Shown: piece by piece, positions 53,630 through 61,135 of the stretch
Position numbering within the stretch: the stretch's first letter is position 1
How the letters are laid out: every line of letters begins with the position of its first letter
From: Flavobacterium sp. KJJ
Lineage (GTDB): Bacteria > Bacteroidota > Bacteroidia > Flavobacteriales > Flavobacteriaceae
NCBI RefSeq assembly: GCF_000708595.2
Contig: NZ_JARP01000001.1
Span: 1,364,001 to 1,428,000 of the forward strand
Reading direction: 5' to 3'
Length of the DNA: 64,000 nucleotides
Program-made: the position numbers and the translations under genes
The notes under the pieces: model-generated
Databases searched by the model: none
What the model was told of the DNA's origin: nothing
The model's input: only the letters and a program-made list of their open reading frames with translations

Positions 53630-54370
53630 TTACAAAGACAATAAAGCTTCTTTATAATTTTTAGAAACCGGAAGTTCGATTTGGGTAAGAAGAACCGTAT
53701 TTTGATTTCGCCAAGATTTAAAATGCATCGGATTTATTAAATGAGAACGATGAATTTGAAGTAAGAAATCAAAATCTTGCTGTACTTTTTTAAGAGAAGT
53801 CCGAAGCAGTTTTGAAGTTAGTTTTTCGTTTTCAAGATAGAAAATCTCTACATAATTTTGAGCGTTAGAAATACAAACTAAATCGGCTTTGCTGATTTTT
53901 AAAACATCTAATTTGTTTTCGCCTCTAATAATTAAAACTTCATCTTTTATCGGAATCAGTTTTATTAAATATCTTCTTGCCAGAACAATTACTGGAGTTA
54001 CAACAAGCGCTACTTTTATAAATATTATCGAGAAGAATTGCCCAAAATCATATCCTCCTTTTAAAATCGGACTTTTATAATAGGTGTAAATACAGATTAA
54101 ATAAATCACGTAAAAAAACAGGACACTGCCAATTTCTAAACTGCTGTTCCATTTTGCTTTTTTTTCGTAAACCGCTTTTTGAACAAAAGCCAAAATGCCA
54201 TAACATAAAAATGCTATTACGCTAAAGCCAAGACTTATTAAAAACCAAGAGCGAAAATTTAAAGTTCCGTCATCAAAAGGTTTTATAATAAAAGCAAAAA
54301 TGAAAATCCATAAAGAAAGTAGCAAGCCTACTATCAGATTGTGTTTTATAGATGGATTTAGTTGTTTCAT
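53630..54370 (-). CDS. Membrane-bound LytTR-family transcription regulator
   Basis: 246 residues: about four membrane helices (13-31, 42-61, 79-97, 110-130), then the LytTR DNA-binding domain from about 145 to 240 (KLDVLKISKADLVCISNAQNYVEIFYL, and LRTSLKKVQQDF, IHRSHLINP). No receiver domain, so it is regulated through its membrane part or partner. Its neighbour gene is a candidate partner and target. 1-bp overlap with the acetyltransferase upstream. Confidence 0.9.
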   Translation of the reverse strand: MKQLNPSIKHNLIVGLLLSLWIFIFAFIIKPFDDGTLNFRSWFLISLGFSVIAFLCYGILAFVQKAVYEKKAKWNSSLEIGSVLFFYVIYLICIYTYYKSPILKGGYDFGQFFSIIFIKVALVVTPVIVLARRYLIKLIPIKDEVLIIRGENKLDVLKISKADLVCISNAQNYVEIFYLENEKLTSKLLRTSLKKVQQDFDFLLQIHRSHLINPMHFKSWRNQNTVLLTQIELPVSKNYKEALLSL

Positions 54371-54807
54371 TACTTATAAATAGTGAACTTATTATGCGAT
54401 AAAGTAAAGCCAAGATTTTCATAAATCGCCACATTTTCTACCCGTTTTTTATTTGTGGTTACTTCGATGCTTTTTAAATTATTCTGATCTGCAAAATTTA
54501 AAATCTCATTTATCAATAATCTTCCAACACCTTGACCACGATAATTTTGATGAATAAAAAATTCCTGAATTTCGCCAACTAATCCGCAGTGATGTAAAAG
54601 TTTTTGAGTGTGAAAGCTGATAAAACCTAATGCTTCGTTTTCGTTTTCTGCTATTAAATAAAGATTTTTTGGATTTGAAATGTTTTCGTTGAATATTGCT
54701 TTGAATACTTCGAATTCTAAAATTTCATTTTCTAATTCACAGATTGATTTATAGATGAAATCTAGGTCTTGTGTTTTGATTTTTCTTATTTGGAGGTTAG
54801 CTGACAT
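54370..54807 (-). CDS. GNAT-family acetyltransferase
   Basis: 145 residues; acetyl-CoA-binding motif with GEIQEFFIHQNYRGQGVGRLL (Arg/Gln-x-x-Gly-x-Gly/Ala form). Transfers acetyl to an amine, substrate unknown. Translationally coupled with the LytTR gene, which may mean a shared physiological role. Confidence 0.88.
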   Translation of the reverse strand: MSANLQIRKIKTQDLDFIYKSICELENEILEFEVFKAIFNENISNPKNLYLIAENENEALGFISFHTQKLLHHCGLVGEIQEFFIHQNYRGQGVGRLLINEILNFADQNNLKSIEVTTNKKRVENVAIYENLGFTLSHNKFTIYK

Positions 54808-54851
54808 ATTTTTAGTTCTGATAATAGAATTTGAATCTCAAAATAGATCAA

Positions 54852-55385
54852 TTAGTCGTTAGAATACACAAATTTCAATAAACCAATTTTCATTTCTTTC
54901 GTGATTTTTTGCCCTACCAAATATGCATTTCTAGGAACGATTAATTCAATTGTATCTTTTTCAATATCTCTTTTAATATATATACTGTAATTATTTCCGA
55001 TCTTTTTATTTGCTGGATAATTGAGTTTAATTATTTTACCCGACAGCTTATATTTATACTGTTTTCCAAATTCTTTATTAACTAAAATTGATATTCCTTG
55101 AAGAGAAACAAAAGTTATCATTCCAATCATTATTGTAAGTAGTATAAAAAGAATTATGCTTTTCCAAAGCAATGTTTTCTTATGAGAACGAAACACCCCA
55201 TTGTAAGCATAAAAGAAAGAATAAAGCAACAATGGAACTAAAAAATACTTCCTGACAAACTTAAAAGTTATGCTTACAGAAATATAAGAACAAGAATACA
55301 TTCCATATATTCCAACTGCGACCAAAAGCAAAAAAGGAATAATAATTTTTAAATCATTATTTTTTATATCCATTTTACATCTCAT
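54852..55385 (-). CDS. Small membrane protein, unknown function
   Basis: 177 residues with three or four membrane helices in the first 100 residues and a soluble C-terminal strand-rich domain (about 110-177, with YKLSGKIIKLNYPANKKIG). The Met at codon 5 (MDIKNND) is an equally good start. No family recognised. The C-terminal domain probably faces the periplasm or cytoplasm as a sensor; unproven. Confidence 0.65.
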   Translation of the reverse strand: MRCKMDIKNNDLKIIIPFLLLVAVGIYGMYSCSYISVSITFKFVRKYFLVPLLLYSFFYAYNGVFRSHKKTLLWKSIILFILLTIMIGMITFVSLQGISILVNKEFGKQYKYKLSGKIIKLNYPANKKIGNNYSIYIKRDIEKDTIELIVPRNAYLVGQKITKEMKIGLLKFVYSND

Positions 55386-55904
55386 TAAAATGACTTAGTA
55401 TTTTAAATGTTTCTAAAATAAAAGAAACCTTATCACTTGCTAAAGTAGAATTTTATCAATGTACTTTCAAATTAATTCAAAACTTCTTATGAAAACGCAA
55501 GCTTCACGGATAGAGGCGGTATCCTTTTATGCAGCGGAGCGGAATAAAAAATATAGCCGATCCCGAAGCTTCGCGACGAACCAGATGGGCATGCCTATTT
55601 TAAGATACTAAATTGCTAAGATTAAAAATCTGTCAAATCTGCGTAAGAGAAAATCGCCAATCTTTTTCGAGTTTCTATTGTGATTTCTCCTCCCTCGAAA
55701 TGACAGAACTTTGCGTTTATCAATCTTTATGGAGTTACTTGCGGAGATTTCTCCTTCGCCGAAATGACAAGATTGTGCAAAAACTTTGTGTCTTAGCGTC
55801 TTGGTGGGAAACTCTAACAAATAAGAAAACTTTAATAAATCAATTATACGCACTTCTGTAAAAAATAGTAATTTTGAAATTCGAAGTTCAAAAACGAAAT
55901 TATT
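55386..55904. repeat. Gene-free gap with intergenic repeats
   Basis: 519 bp with no convincing gene. It contains two copies of the GATTTCTC/CGAAATGACA repeat at 55679-55711 and 55741-55779, and around 55498-55594 a GC-rich block with CCCGAAGCTTCGCG and GCAGCGGAGCGG-like words. Promoter for aminopeptidase P presumably lies at its right end. Confidence 0.55.
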
Positions 55905-57197
55905 ATGAAATATCATCAAATAAACAGCGCTCTTTTTGTAAAAAACCGCAAAAAATTCACGGCAGAAATGAAACCTAATTCGGTTGCCGTTTTCAACTCT
56001 AATGACATTTACCCAATTAGTGCCGACAGTACTTTGCCGTTTGCACAACACCGCGACATTTTTTATTTAAGTGGTGTAGATCAGGAAGAAAGTATTTTGC
56101 TTTTGTTTCCAGATGCGCCTTACGAAAGTCAAAAAGAGATTCTTTTCTTGAAAGAAACTAACGACCATATTGCGGTTTGGGAAGGTGAAAAATTAAGTAA
56201 AGAACGCGCTTTTCAGGTTTCTGGAATTAAAACTGTTTATTGGTTGCAGGATTTTCATAAAGTTTTGAACGAAATGATGACGTATGCCGATACGATGTAT
56301 GTTAATACCAACGAACATTATCGCGCAACGGTTGAAACTGAAACCCGCGAAGCTCGTTTTGTAAAATGGTGGAAAGAACGTTATCCTGCACACAATGTAG
56401 CGAAAAGCAATCCAATTTTACAACGCATTCGTTCTGTAAAAGAAAGCGAAGAAATTGATTTGATTCAGCAAGCTTGTGATATTACGGAGAAAGGTTTCCG
56501 CAGATTGCTTTCGTTTGTGAAACCAAACGTAACCGAATATGAAATTGAAGCTGAATTGGCGCACGAATTCATCCGTAACCGCTCTAAAGGCTTTGCTTAC
56601 ACGCCAATTATTGCTTCTGGAAATAATGCGAATGTTTTGCATTATATTGAGAACAATCAGCAATGTAAAGCGGGAGATTTGATTTTATTAGATGTTGCGG
56701 CAGAGTATGCAAATTATTCTAGCGATATGACAAGAACGATTCCGGTTTCTGGAAAATTCTCTGAGCGTCAAAAAGCAGTTTATAATGCCGTTTTGAGAGT
56801 TAAAAATGAAGCTACAAAAATGTTGACTCCAGGAACACTTTGGAAACAATATCATGTTGAAGTGGGTAAAATCATGACTTCTGAATTATTAGGTTTAGGA
56901 TTAATTGACAAAGCTGATGTTCAGAACGAAAATCCAGAATGGCCAGCCTATAAAAAATATTTCATGCACGGAACTTCTCACCATATGGGACTTGACACAC
57001 ACGATTACGGATTACTTCACGAACCAATGAAAGCCAATATGGTTTTTACGGTAGAACCTGGAATCTATATTCCTGCAGAAGGTTTCGGAATTCGTTTGGA
57101 AGACAACGTTGTGGTTCAGGAAAAAGGAGCGCCGTTTAACTTAATGCGCAACATTCCGGTTGAAGTTGATGAGATTGAAACATTAATGAATGAATAA
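55905..57197 (+). CDS. pepP: Xaa-Pro aminopeptidase (aminopeptidase P)
   Basis: Removes the N-terminal residue when Pro is second. 430 residues: N-terminal creatinase-like domain (1-170) and pita-bread metallopeptidase domain with LLDVAAEYANYSSDMTRTIP (two Asp ligands), HGTSHHMGLDTHD (His), VEPGIYI and RLEDNVVV (Glu ligands). All metal ligands present, so active. Overlaps the next gene by 8 bp if that gene starts at 57190. Confidence 0.95.
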   Translation: MKYHQINSALFVKNRKKFTAEMKPNSVAVFNSNDIYPISADSTLPFAQHRDIFYLSGVDQEESILLLFPDAPYESQKEILFLKETNDHIAVWEGEKLSKERAFQVSGIKTVYWLQDFHKVLNEMMTYADTMYVNTNEHYRATVETETREARFVKWWKERYPAHNVAKSNPILQRIRSVKESEEIDLIQQACDITEKGFRRLLSFVKPNVTEYEIEAELAHEFIRNRSKGFAYTPIIASGNNANVLHYIENNQQCKAGDLILLDVAAEYANYSSDMTRTIPVSGKFSERQKAVYNAVLRVKNEATKMLTPGTLWKQYHVEVGKIMTSELLGLGLIDKADVQNENPEWPAYKKYFMHGTSHHMGLDTHDYGLLHEPMKANMVFTVEPGIYIPAEGFGIRLEDNVVVQEKGAPFNLMRNIPVEVDEIETLMNE

Positions 57198-57204
57198 TTT
57201 AAAA

Positions 57205-58104
57205 ATGAAAAAGATTTTTCTATTTGTCTTTTTGATGTTTATCGGACATAGTTTTGCTCAAACCGAAGGTTATGCAACGAACAGCGACACCAGCAAAACG
57301 TATTATAAGATATTCGGAAAAGGCGAACCGCTTTTAATTATTAACGGCGGTCCCGGAATGAACAGTAATGGTTTTGAAGGCATGGCTAAAATTTTGGCAG
57401 AAACTCAAGAAACGATTATTTACGACCAAAGAGGAACTGGAAAATCAAAACTGAAAGACGTAAATTCTAAAACTATTTCGATGAAAATAATGGCTGACGA
57501 TATTGAGTCATTACGAAAACATCTAAAAATTAAAAAATGGAATATTCTTGGACATTCTTTTGGCGGAATGCTAGCTTCATATTACGCAACAATTTACCCA
57601 AATAGCATTAATAAATTAGTTTTATCTTCTTCTGGAGGCATTGATTTGACTTTACGAAAAACAGAAAATCTTATCGAAAGAAACTTAAGCAAAGTAGAGA
57701 AAGACTCAATGAATTACTGGAATGACAGAATTGAAAAAGGGGATACTTCATACAACGCTGCGCTTGGTCGCGGAAAAGCAATGGCACCTGCTTATGTGTA
57801 TGATCGAAAATATGTTCCGATAATCGCTGAAAGACTAACACAAGGAAATTCGACTATAAACAGTTTGCTTTGGGATGATATGCAAAAAATTAATTTTGAC
57901 TGCTCAGCCAAATTGAAAAACTTTAAAAATCCTGTTTTAATTATTCAAGGTAAAGAAGACGTTATCAGCAACGAAATTGGCGAATTGGCTCATAAAACAA
58001 TTCCTAATTCGAAACTCATTTTACTTGAACATTGCCGACATTATGGATGGCTGGACGCAAAAGAAAAGTATTTTGGAGAAATAAATTCCTTTTTAAAATC
58101 ATAA
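57205..58104 (+). CDS. Exported alpha/beta hydrolase (proline-iminopeptidase-like)
   Basis: 299 residues. Start 57205 gives a signal peptide MKKIFLFVFLMFIGHSFAQ; an ATG at 57190 is possible but less likely. Motifs: oxyanion GGPG (48-51), DQRGTG (74-79), nucleophile S118 in GHSFGG, catalytic D and His near the end. Proline iminopeptidase family (S33) fits, which would make functional sense next to aminopeptidase P, both releasing proline-linked residues. Confidence 0.85.
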   Translation: MKKIFLFVFLMFIGHSFAQTEGYATNSDTSKTYYKIFGKGEPLLIINGGPGMNSNGFEGMAKILAETQETIIYDQRGTGKSKLKDVNSKTISMKIMADDIESLRKHLKIKKWNILGHSFGGMLASYYATIYPNSINKLVLSSSGGIDLTLRKTENLIERNLSKVEKDSMNYWNDRIEKGDTSYNAALGRGKAMAPAYVYDRKYVPIIAERLTQGNSTINSLLWDDMQKINFDCSAKLKNFKNPVLIIQGKEDVISNEIGELAHKTIPNSKLILLEHCRHYGWLDAKEKYFGEINSFLKS

Positions 58105-58109
58105 AAATT

Positions 58110-58141
58110 AAATGGCTTTCAGAAATGGGAGCCATTTTTTT
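58110..58141 (+). terminator. Terminator of the pepP-hydrolase pair
   Basis: AAATGGCT (58110-58117) pairs with AGCCATTT around a short loop, followed by a T run. Confidence 0.65.
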
Positions 58142-58212
58142 GCTCAATATAAGTCATGTAAGCTCATTTAAACACAAAACCTATCAACAATGCAGGCTTA
58201 AATTTCCTTAGA

Positions 58213-58243
58213 TTTCTTATATATATTATGTTTCTTATCTTTG
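58213..58243 (+). promoter_or_regulatory. Promoter of the second alpha/beta hydrolase
   Basis: TATCTTTG (58236-58243) matches TAnnTTTG; TTTC at 58213-58216 with 19 bp spacing is a weak -33. It implies that the TTG at 58241 is inside the promoter, so the start is the later TTG at 58268. Confidence 0.5.
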
Positions 58244-58267
58244 CACTTTAAACATTTAAGCATCATT

Positions 58268-59044
58268 TTGAAAAACATTCTATATAAAAACACCAAAATA
58301 TCGTATACCGATTCGGGCGCTGGATTTGCAATTGTACTGCTTCATGGTTTTTTAGAAAATAAAAAAATGTGGCAGGAATATGTTGATTTTTTCTCAGAAA
58401 AATTTCGCGTTATTACCATTGATTTATTAGGTCACGGCGAATCAGATTCTTTAGGCTATGTACATTCTATGGAAGAAAATGCCAATGCAGTTCATGAAGT
58501 TTTAGAACATTTAAAAATTGAAAAAGCTATCATTTTAGGGCATTCGATGGGCGGTTATGTTGGTTTGGCTTTCGCCGAATTATTCCCAAAAAACATTCAA
58601 AAATTAGTTTTACTCAATTCAACTTCCAAAGAAGACAGCGCCGAAAAGAAATTAAATCGAACTCGCGCTATAAAAGCAGTAAAGCAGAATTATGTAAGCT
58701 TTGTAAGCCTGGCAATTGCAAATTTATTCAGCGAAAAAAACAGGATAAGATTGGCTGATGAAATCGAAAAAGTAAAAGTTCAGGCTTTAAAAACACCTTT
58801 GCAGGGCATTGTAGCTTCTCTAGAAGGAATGAAAATCAGAAAAGACAGAGAAGCACTTTTGCAAAAAAATCTGTTTCCGGTTTTATTGGTTTTAGGCAAA
58901 AAAGACCCTGTTTTAAATTATGAAGAAAGTATTTCTCAAATCGAAGACACAACTGCAGAACTCGTTTCATTTGAAGACGGGCATATGAGCCACATCGAAA
59001 ATAAAGAAGAATTGAAAACAATTTTATTGAATTTTTTCGAATAA
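58268..59044 (+). CDS. Alpha/beta hydrolase, unknown substrate
   Basis: 258 residues, cytosolic. Oxyanion HG (26-27, in LLHGFLE), nucleophile S93 in GHSMGG, acid Asp in LGKKDPVLN, and His in DGHMSHIE near the end. Start at TTG 58268 (LKNILYKN; no ATG nearby) follows from the promoter position. Could be an esterase or C-C hydrolase; it is not close to the first hydrolase in detail. Confidence 0.82.
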   Translation: MKNILYKNTKISYTDSGAGFAIVLLHGFLENKKMWQEYVDFFSEKFRVITIDLLGHGESDSLGYVHSMEENANAVHEVLEHLKIEKAIILGHSMGGYVGLAFAELFPKNIQKLVLLNSTSKEDSAEKKLNRTRAIKAVKQNYVSFVSLAIANLFSEKNRIRLADEIEKVKVQALKTPLQGIVASLEGMKIRKDREALLQKNLFPVLLVLGKKDPVLNYEESISQIEDTTAELVSFEDGHMSHIENKEELKTILLNFFE

Positions 59045-59062
59045 CCTAACCTTATAAAAATC

Positions 59063-59103
59063 AAAAAAGGCCATTTCTAACCGAGGTTGAAAATAGCCTT
59101 TTT
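59063..59103. terminator. Bidirectional terminator hairpin
   Basis: AAAAAAGGCCATTTC and its partner GAAAATAGCCTTTTT, with an inner AACC/GGTT stem. Lies between the convergent hydrolase and the roadblock-like gene. Confidence 0.7.
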
Positions 59104-59127
59104 CTCATTTTTGGGGGCAAAATATCA

Positions 59128-59502
59128 TTATAACTTTGAAGAAATATCTTTTTTGTATTTAGATAAAGTTGCTCTTGTTAATCCAAGATTTGCTTTAGTA
59201 GAATCTACAGCTAAATAAATGAAATATCTTCCGTCTTCAGAAACGTCAATAATATGTATTTGATCTGTAAGTGTAATTAAAATATCGTTGATTTTTTGGT
59301 TTAATCCTAAAGCTTTAATGGCGTTTAGTTTTGCTTTAACTACTTCTAAATTGTAAGCAGATGCCAATTCTGGGTCAAAATCAGGATTTACAGTAAGCGA
59401 ACAGTAAGACATTCCTGTTTCAACTTCAGTCACTGAAACAGCGATAAATCCGTTAACATTCTCTTTTAAATCGTTTTGAAAATTTTGTAAAAAATCTGAC
59501 AT
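59128..59502 (-). CDS. Roadblock/LC7-like protein 2
   Basis: 124 residues with a long helix (about 1-16), strand VNGFIAVSVTEVETGMSYCSL, helix, and LNQKINDILITLTDQIHIIDVSEDGRYFIYLAV, the order of a roadblock-like fold. Probably a small dimer binding other proteins. It comes after roadblock-like protein 1 in the transcript (19-bp gap). No GTPase partner in the window. Confidence 0.65.
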   Translation of the reverse strand: MSDFLQNFQNDLKENVNGFIAVSVTEVETGMSYCSLTVNPDFDPELASAYNLEVVKAKLNAIKALGLNQKINDILITLTDQIHIIDVSEDGRYFIYLAVDSTKANLGLTRATLSKYKKDISSKL

Positions 59503-59521
59503 GTTTTAAATTTTGTTTAAA

Positions 59522-59842
59522 TTAATTGTTGAAAACGGTATCCATCTTTCGAAGCAAAAGACCCATTTTACTTATATCTTTAGAAAGCAGTGCAACACAA
59601 TTATCATATTGGTCTTTGTTTGCTACCACGATACCATCTCTATTTTTAATCATTACCTGCTTAAGATCTCCATTATTAACATCTTCAGACATCTCTAAAC
59701 ACATTTTTAATATCATTCCAATCATTGCCGCTACATTGCCGTCGTACTCCAAATTAACTGACTCTAGCAAAATACCATCTATATTAAAACTTAATCCAGA
59801 CTCAGCTCCGGTCTCTTCAACAAGCGTATTTAAATCAATCAT
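59522..59842 (-). CDS. Roadblock/LC7-like protein 1
   Basis: 106 residues with the closer match to the family: DGILLESVNLEYDGNVAAMIGMILKM, DVNNGDLKQVMIKNRDGIVVANK, and a final helix. MglB-like proteins in this family act on small Ras-like GTPases in motility or polarity. Here no such GTPase is seen. Upstream is a 288-bp gap that should hold its promoter. Confidence 0.7.
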   Translation of the reverse strand: MIDLNTLVEETGAESGLSFNIDGILLESVNLEYDGNVAAMIGMILKMCLEMSEDVNNGDLKQVMIKNRDGIVVANKDQYDNCVALLSKDISKMGLLLRKMDTVFNN

Positions 59843-60105
59843 AATTGTTATTATATATTATAAGAAGGGTCAAAGATATTTTTAATAAATATAATTGTTT
59901 GGTAAACACTTGTTAAAAAAAAAGACCTTCGTAACCATTTGAAGCACTTTTATTTATAGCGTAATTATTGGCATTCTTTAAAATAAAATATGCAAAAAAA
60001 ATTAACAGAAAAAGTAGAATTATTTAAAAATCAAACATTTCTTTCCATTAAACTCATTTCTACAATTAACATTTGAGACTAATGCCGTTTAATAGAAGTT
60101 TTTCA

Positions 60106-60113
60106 TAGCTTTG
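60106..60113 (+). promoter_or_regulatory. -7 promoter box of the 47-residue gene
   Basis: TAGCTTTG matches TAnnTTTG, 17 bp before the ATG at 60131. No good -33 box found. Confidence 0.4.
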
Positions 60114-60130
60114 CAAAAAATTTTAATAAA

Positions 60131-60274
60131 ATGAAAACTGTTGACGAAGTACGATTTGATTTGAATGTAAAACTTATGAAGTTTAGAAGATTTCGTTTTG
60201 AAAACGGAAAAATAAACAATGGAGATGCTGAAGAGAGCGAAAAGAAAGGATTTTTCAAGAAAATTTTCAGCTAA
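60131..60274 (+). CDS. Small basic protein of 47 residues
   Basis: Starts MKTVDEVRFDLNVKLMKFRR, ends KKGFFKKIFS. Basic N-terminal half, acidic middle (GDAEESEK) and a Lys/Phe-rich end. It was found by reading the strand, is too short for most gene callers, and its composition and promoter box support it. Could be a membrane-associated or regulatory peptide. Family unknown. Converges on the truncated ABC gene (7 bp apart). Confidence 0.6.
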   Translation: MKTVDEVRFDLNVKLMKFRRFRFENGKINNGDAEESEKKGFFKKIFS

Positions 60275-60281
60275 AAAGCAC

Positions 60282-60839
60282 TTACAAAAAGGCAGAATAA
60301 GATAAATATCCTTTTTTGCTTACGTTTGATCGTATCATTTCATTGACAACATCAACCATTAAAGGAGACAATCCGTTGTAAGGCTCATCGAGCAAAACAA
60401 ATTTTGAAGGGTTAAAAAGAACTGTTTTGATTTCCAGATAGCGCAATTCTCCACCAGATAAATGACTTATTTTTTTATCTAAAAGAGATTGAATAAATTC
60501 ATCTTGGCAAAAAATATCCCTATTTTGTTTATCGATGGCTAATGAGATTACTTTGCGAACAGACAAATATTTCGGAATGAATTGATCTTGATGCAGATAA
60601 CTAATTTCATTCAGCAAAACATTTTTATTATTTAGCGAAACTGAATCTATCCGAACGCATTTGTTTGGCGCAGATTCAAGTCCGACAATAATTTTTAATA
60701 AAGTTGATTTTCCGGATCCATTTCGGCCGAGCAAACCAACAATTTCTGAAGTTTCGCATTTCAAATATATATCAGACAGTATAATTTTTTCACTATACCT
60801 TTTCTGTATTCCATCGACTTCTAAAATATGTTTCTTCAA
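60282..60839 (-). CDS. ABC transporter ATPase, C-terminally truncated
   Basis: 185 residues. Walker A GRNGSGKST (38-46), LSGGE (127-131) and Walker B LLDEP (149-153) are intact, but the sequence stops soon after SKKGYLSYSAFL, where the H-loop (ITDH) should be. No alternative frame restores it. Without the H-loop His hydrolysis should be weak or absent. Overlaps the membrane gene by 4 bp (ATGA), so they are cotranslated. Confidence 0.85.
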   Translation of the reverse strand: MKKHILEVDGIQKRYSEKIILSDIYLKCETSEIVGLLGRNGSGKSTLLKIIVGLESAPNKCVRIDSVSLNNKNVLLNEISYLHQDQFIPKYLSVRKVISLAIDKQNRDIFCQDEFIQSLLDKKISHLSGGELRYLEIKTVLFNPSKFVLLDEPYNGLSPLMVDVVNEMIRSNVSKKGYLSYSAFL

Positions 60840-61129
60840 GATAACTGCTTTATTAGAAAAAGGATTAATCCTAAAACTATTGTGGAGAAAAATGTCAAAA
60901 TGTAGCTAGAGACCAAAAGCTGTATTTTAGAAATTCCGTTGTTTGAATAAAACAGGTACTCATTTTTGCGATATAATTCTTTATAACCAATACTCAACAA
61001 AAATCCTAAACTTAAAAAATAGATAAAGAAATAATCATAGCCGGCCAAAAAAACCGGAATAGCACACACCGTCAAATTGATAGCTAAAGTAGATTTAAAA
61101 AACTCAAAAATATTAGCAAGCTTTCTCAT
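60836..61129 (-). CDS. Small membrane protein paired with ABC ATPase
   Basis: 97 residues with three membrane helices (about 14-34, 34-50, 73-93). Its position 4 bp over the ATPase start suggests it is the permease, though too small for a full one. Coupled to AddB upstream by 6 bp. No family recognised. Confidence 0.65.
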   Translation of the reverse strand: MRKLANIFEFFKSTLAINLTVCAIPVFLAGYDYFFIYFLSLGFLLSIGYKELYRKNEYLFYSNNGISKIQLLVSSYILTFFSTIVLGLILFLIKQLS

Positions 61130-61135
61130 ATTTTT

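Noticed and set aside
55613..55861. Plus-strand frame of 82 residues before aminopeptidase P
   Set aside because: It is made of translated repeat copies 3 and 4 and shows no protein-like composition.
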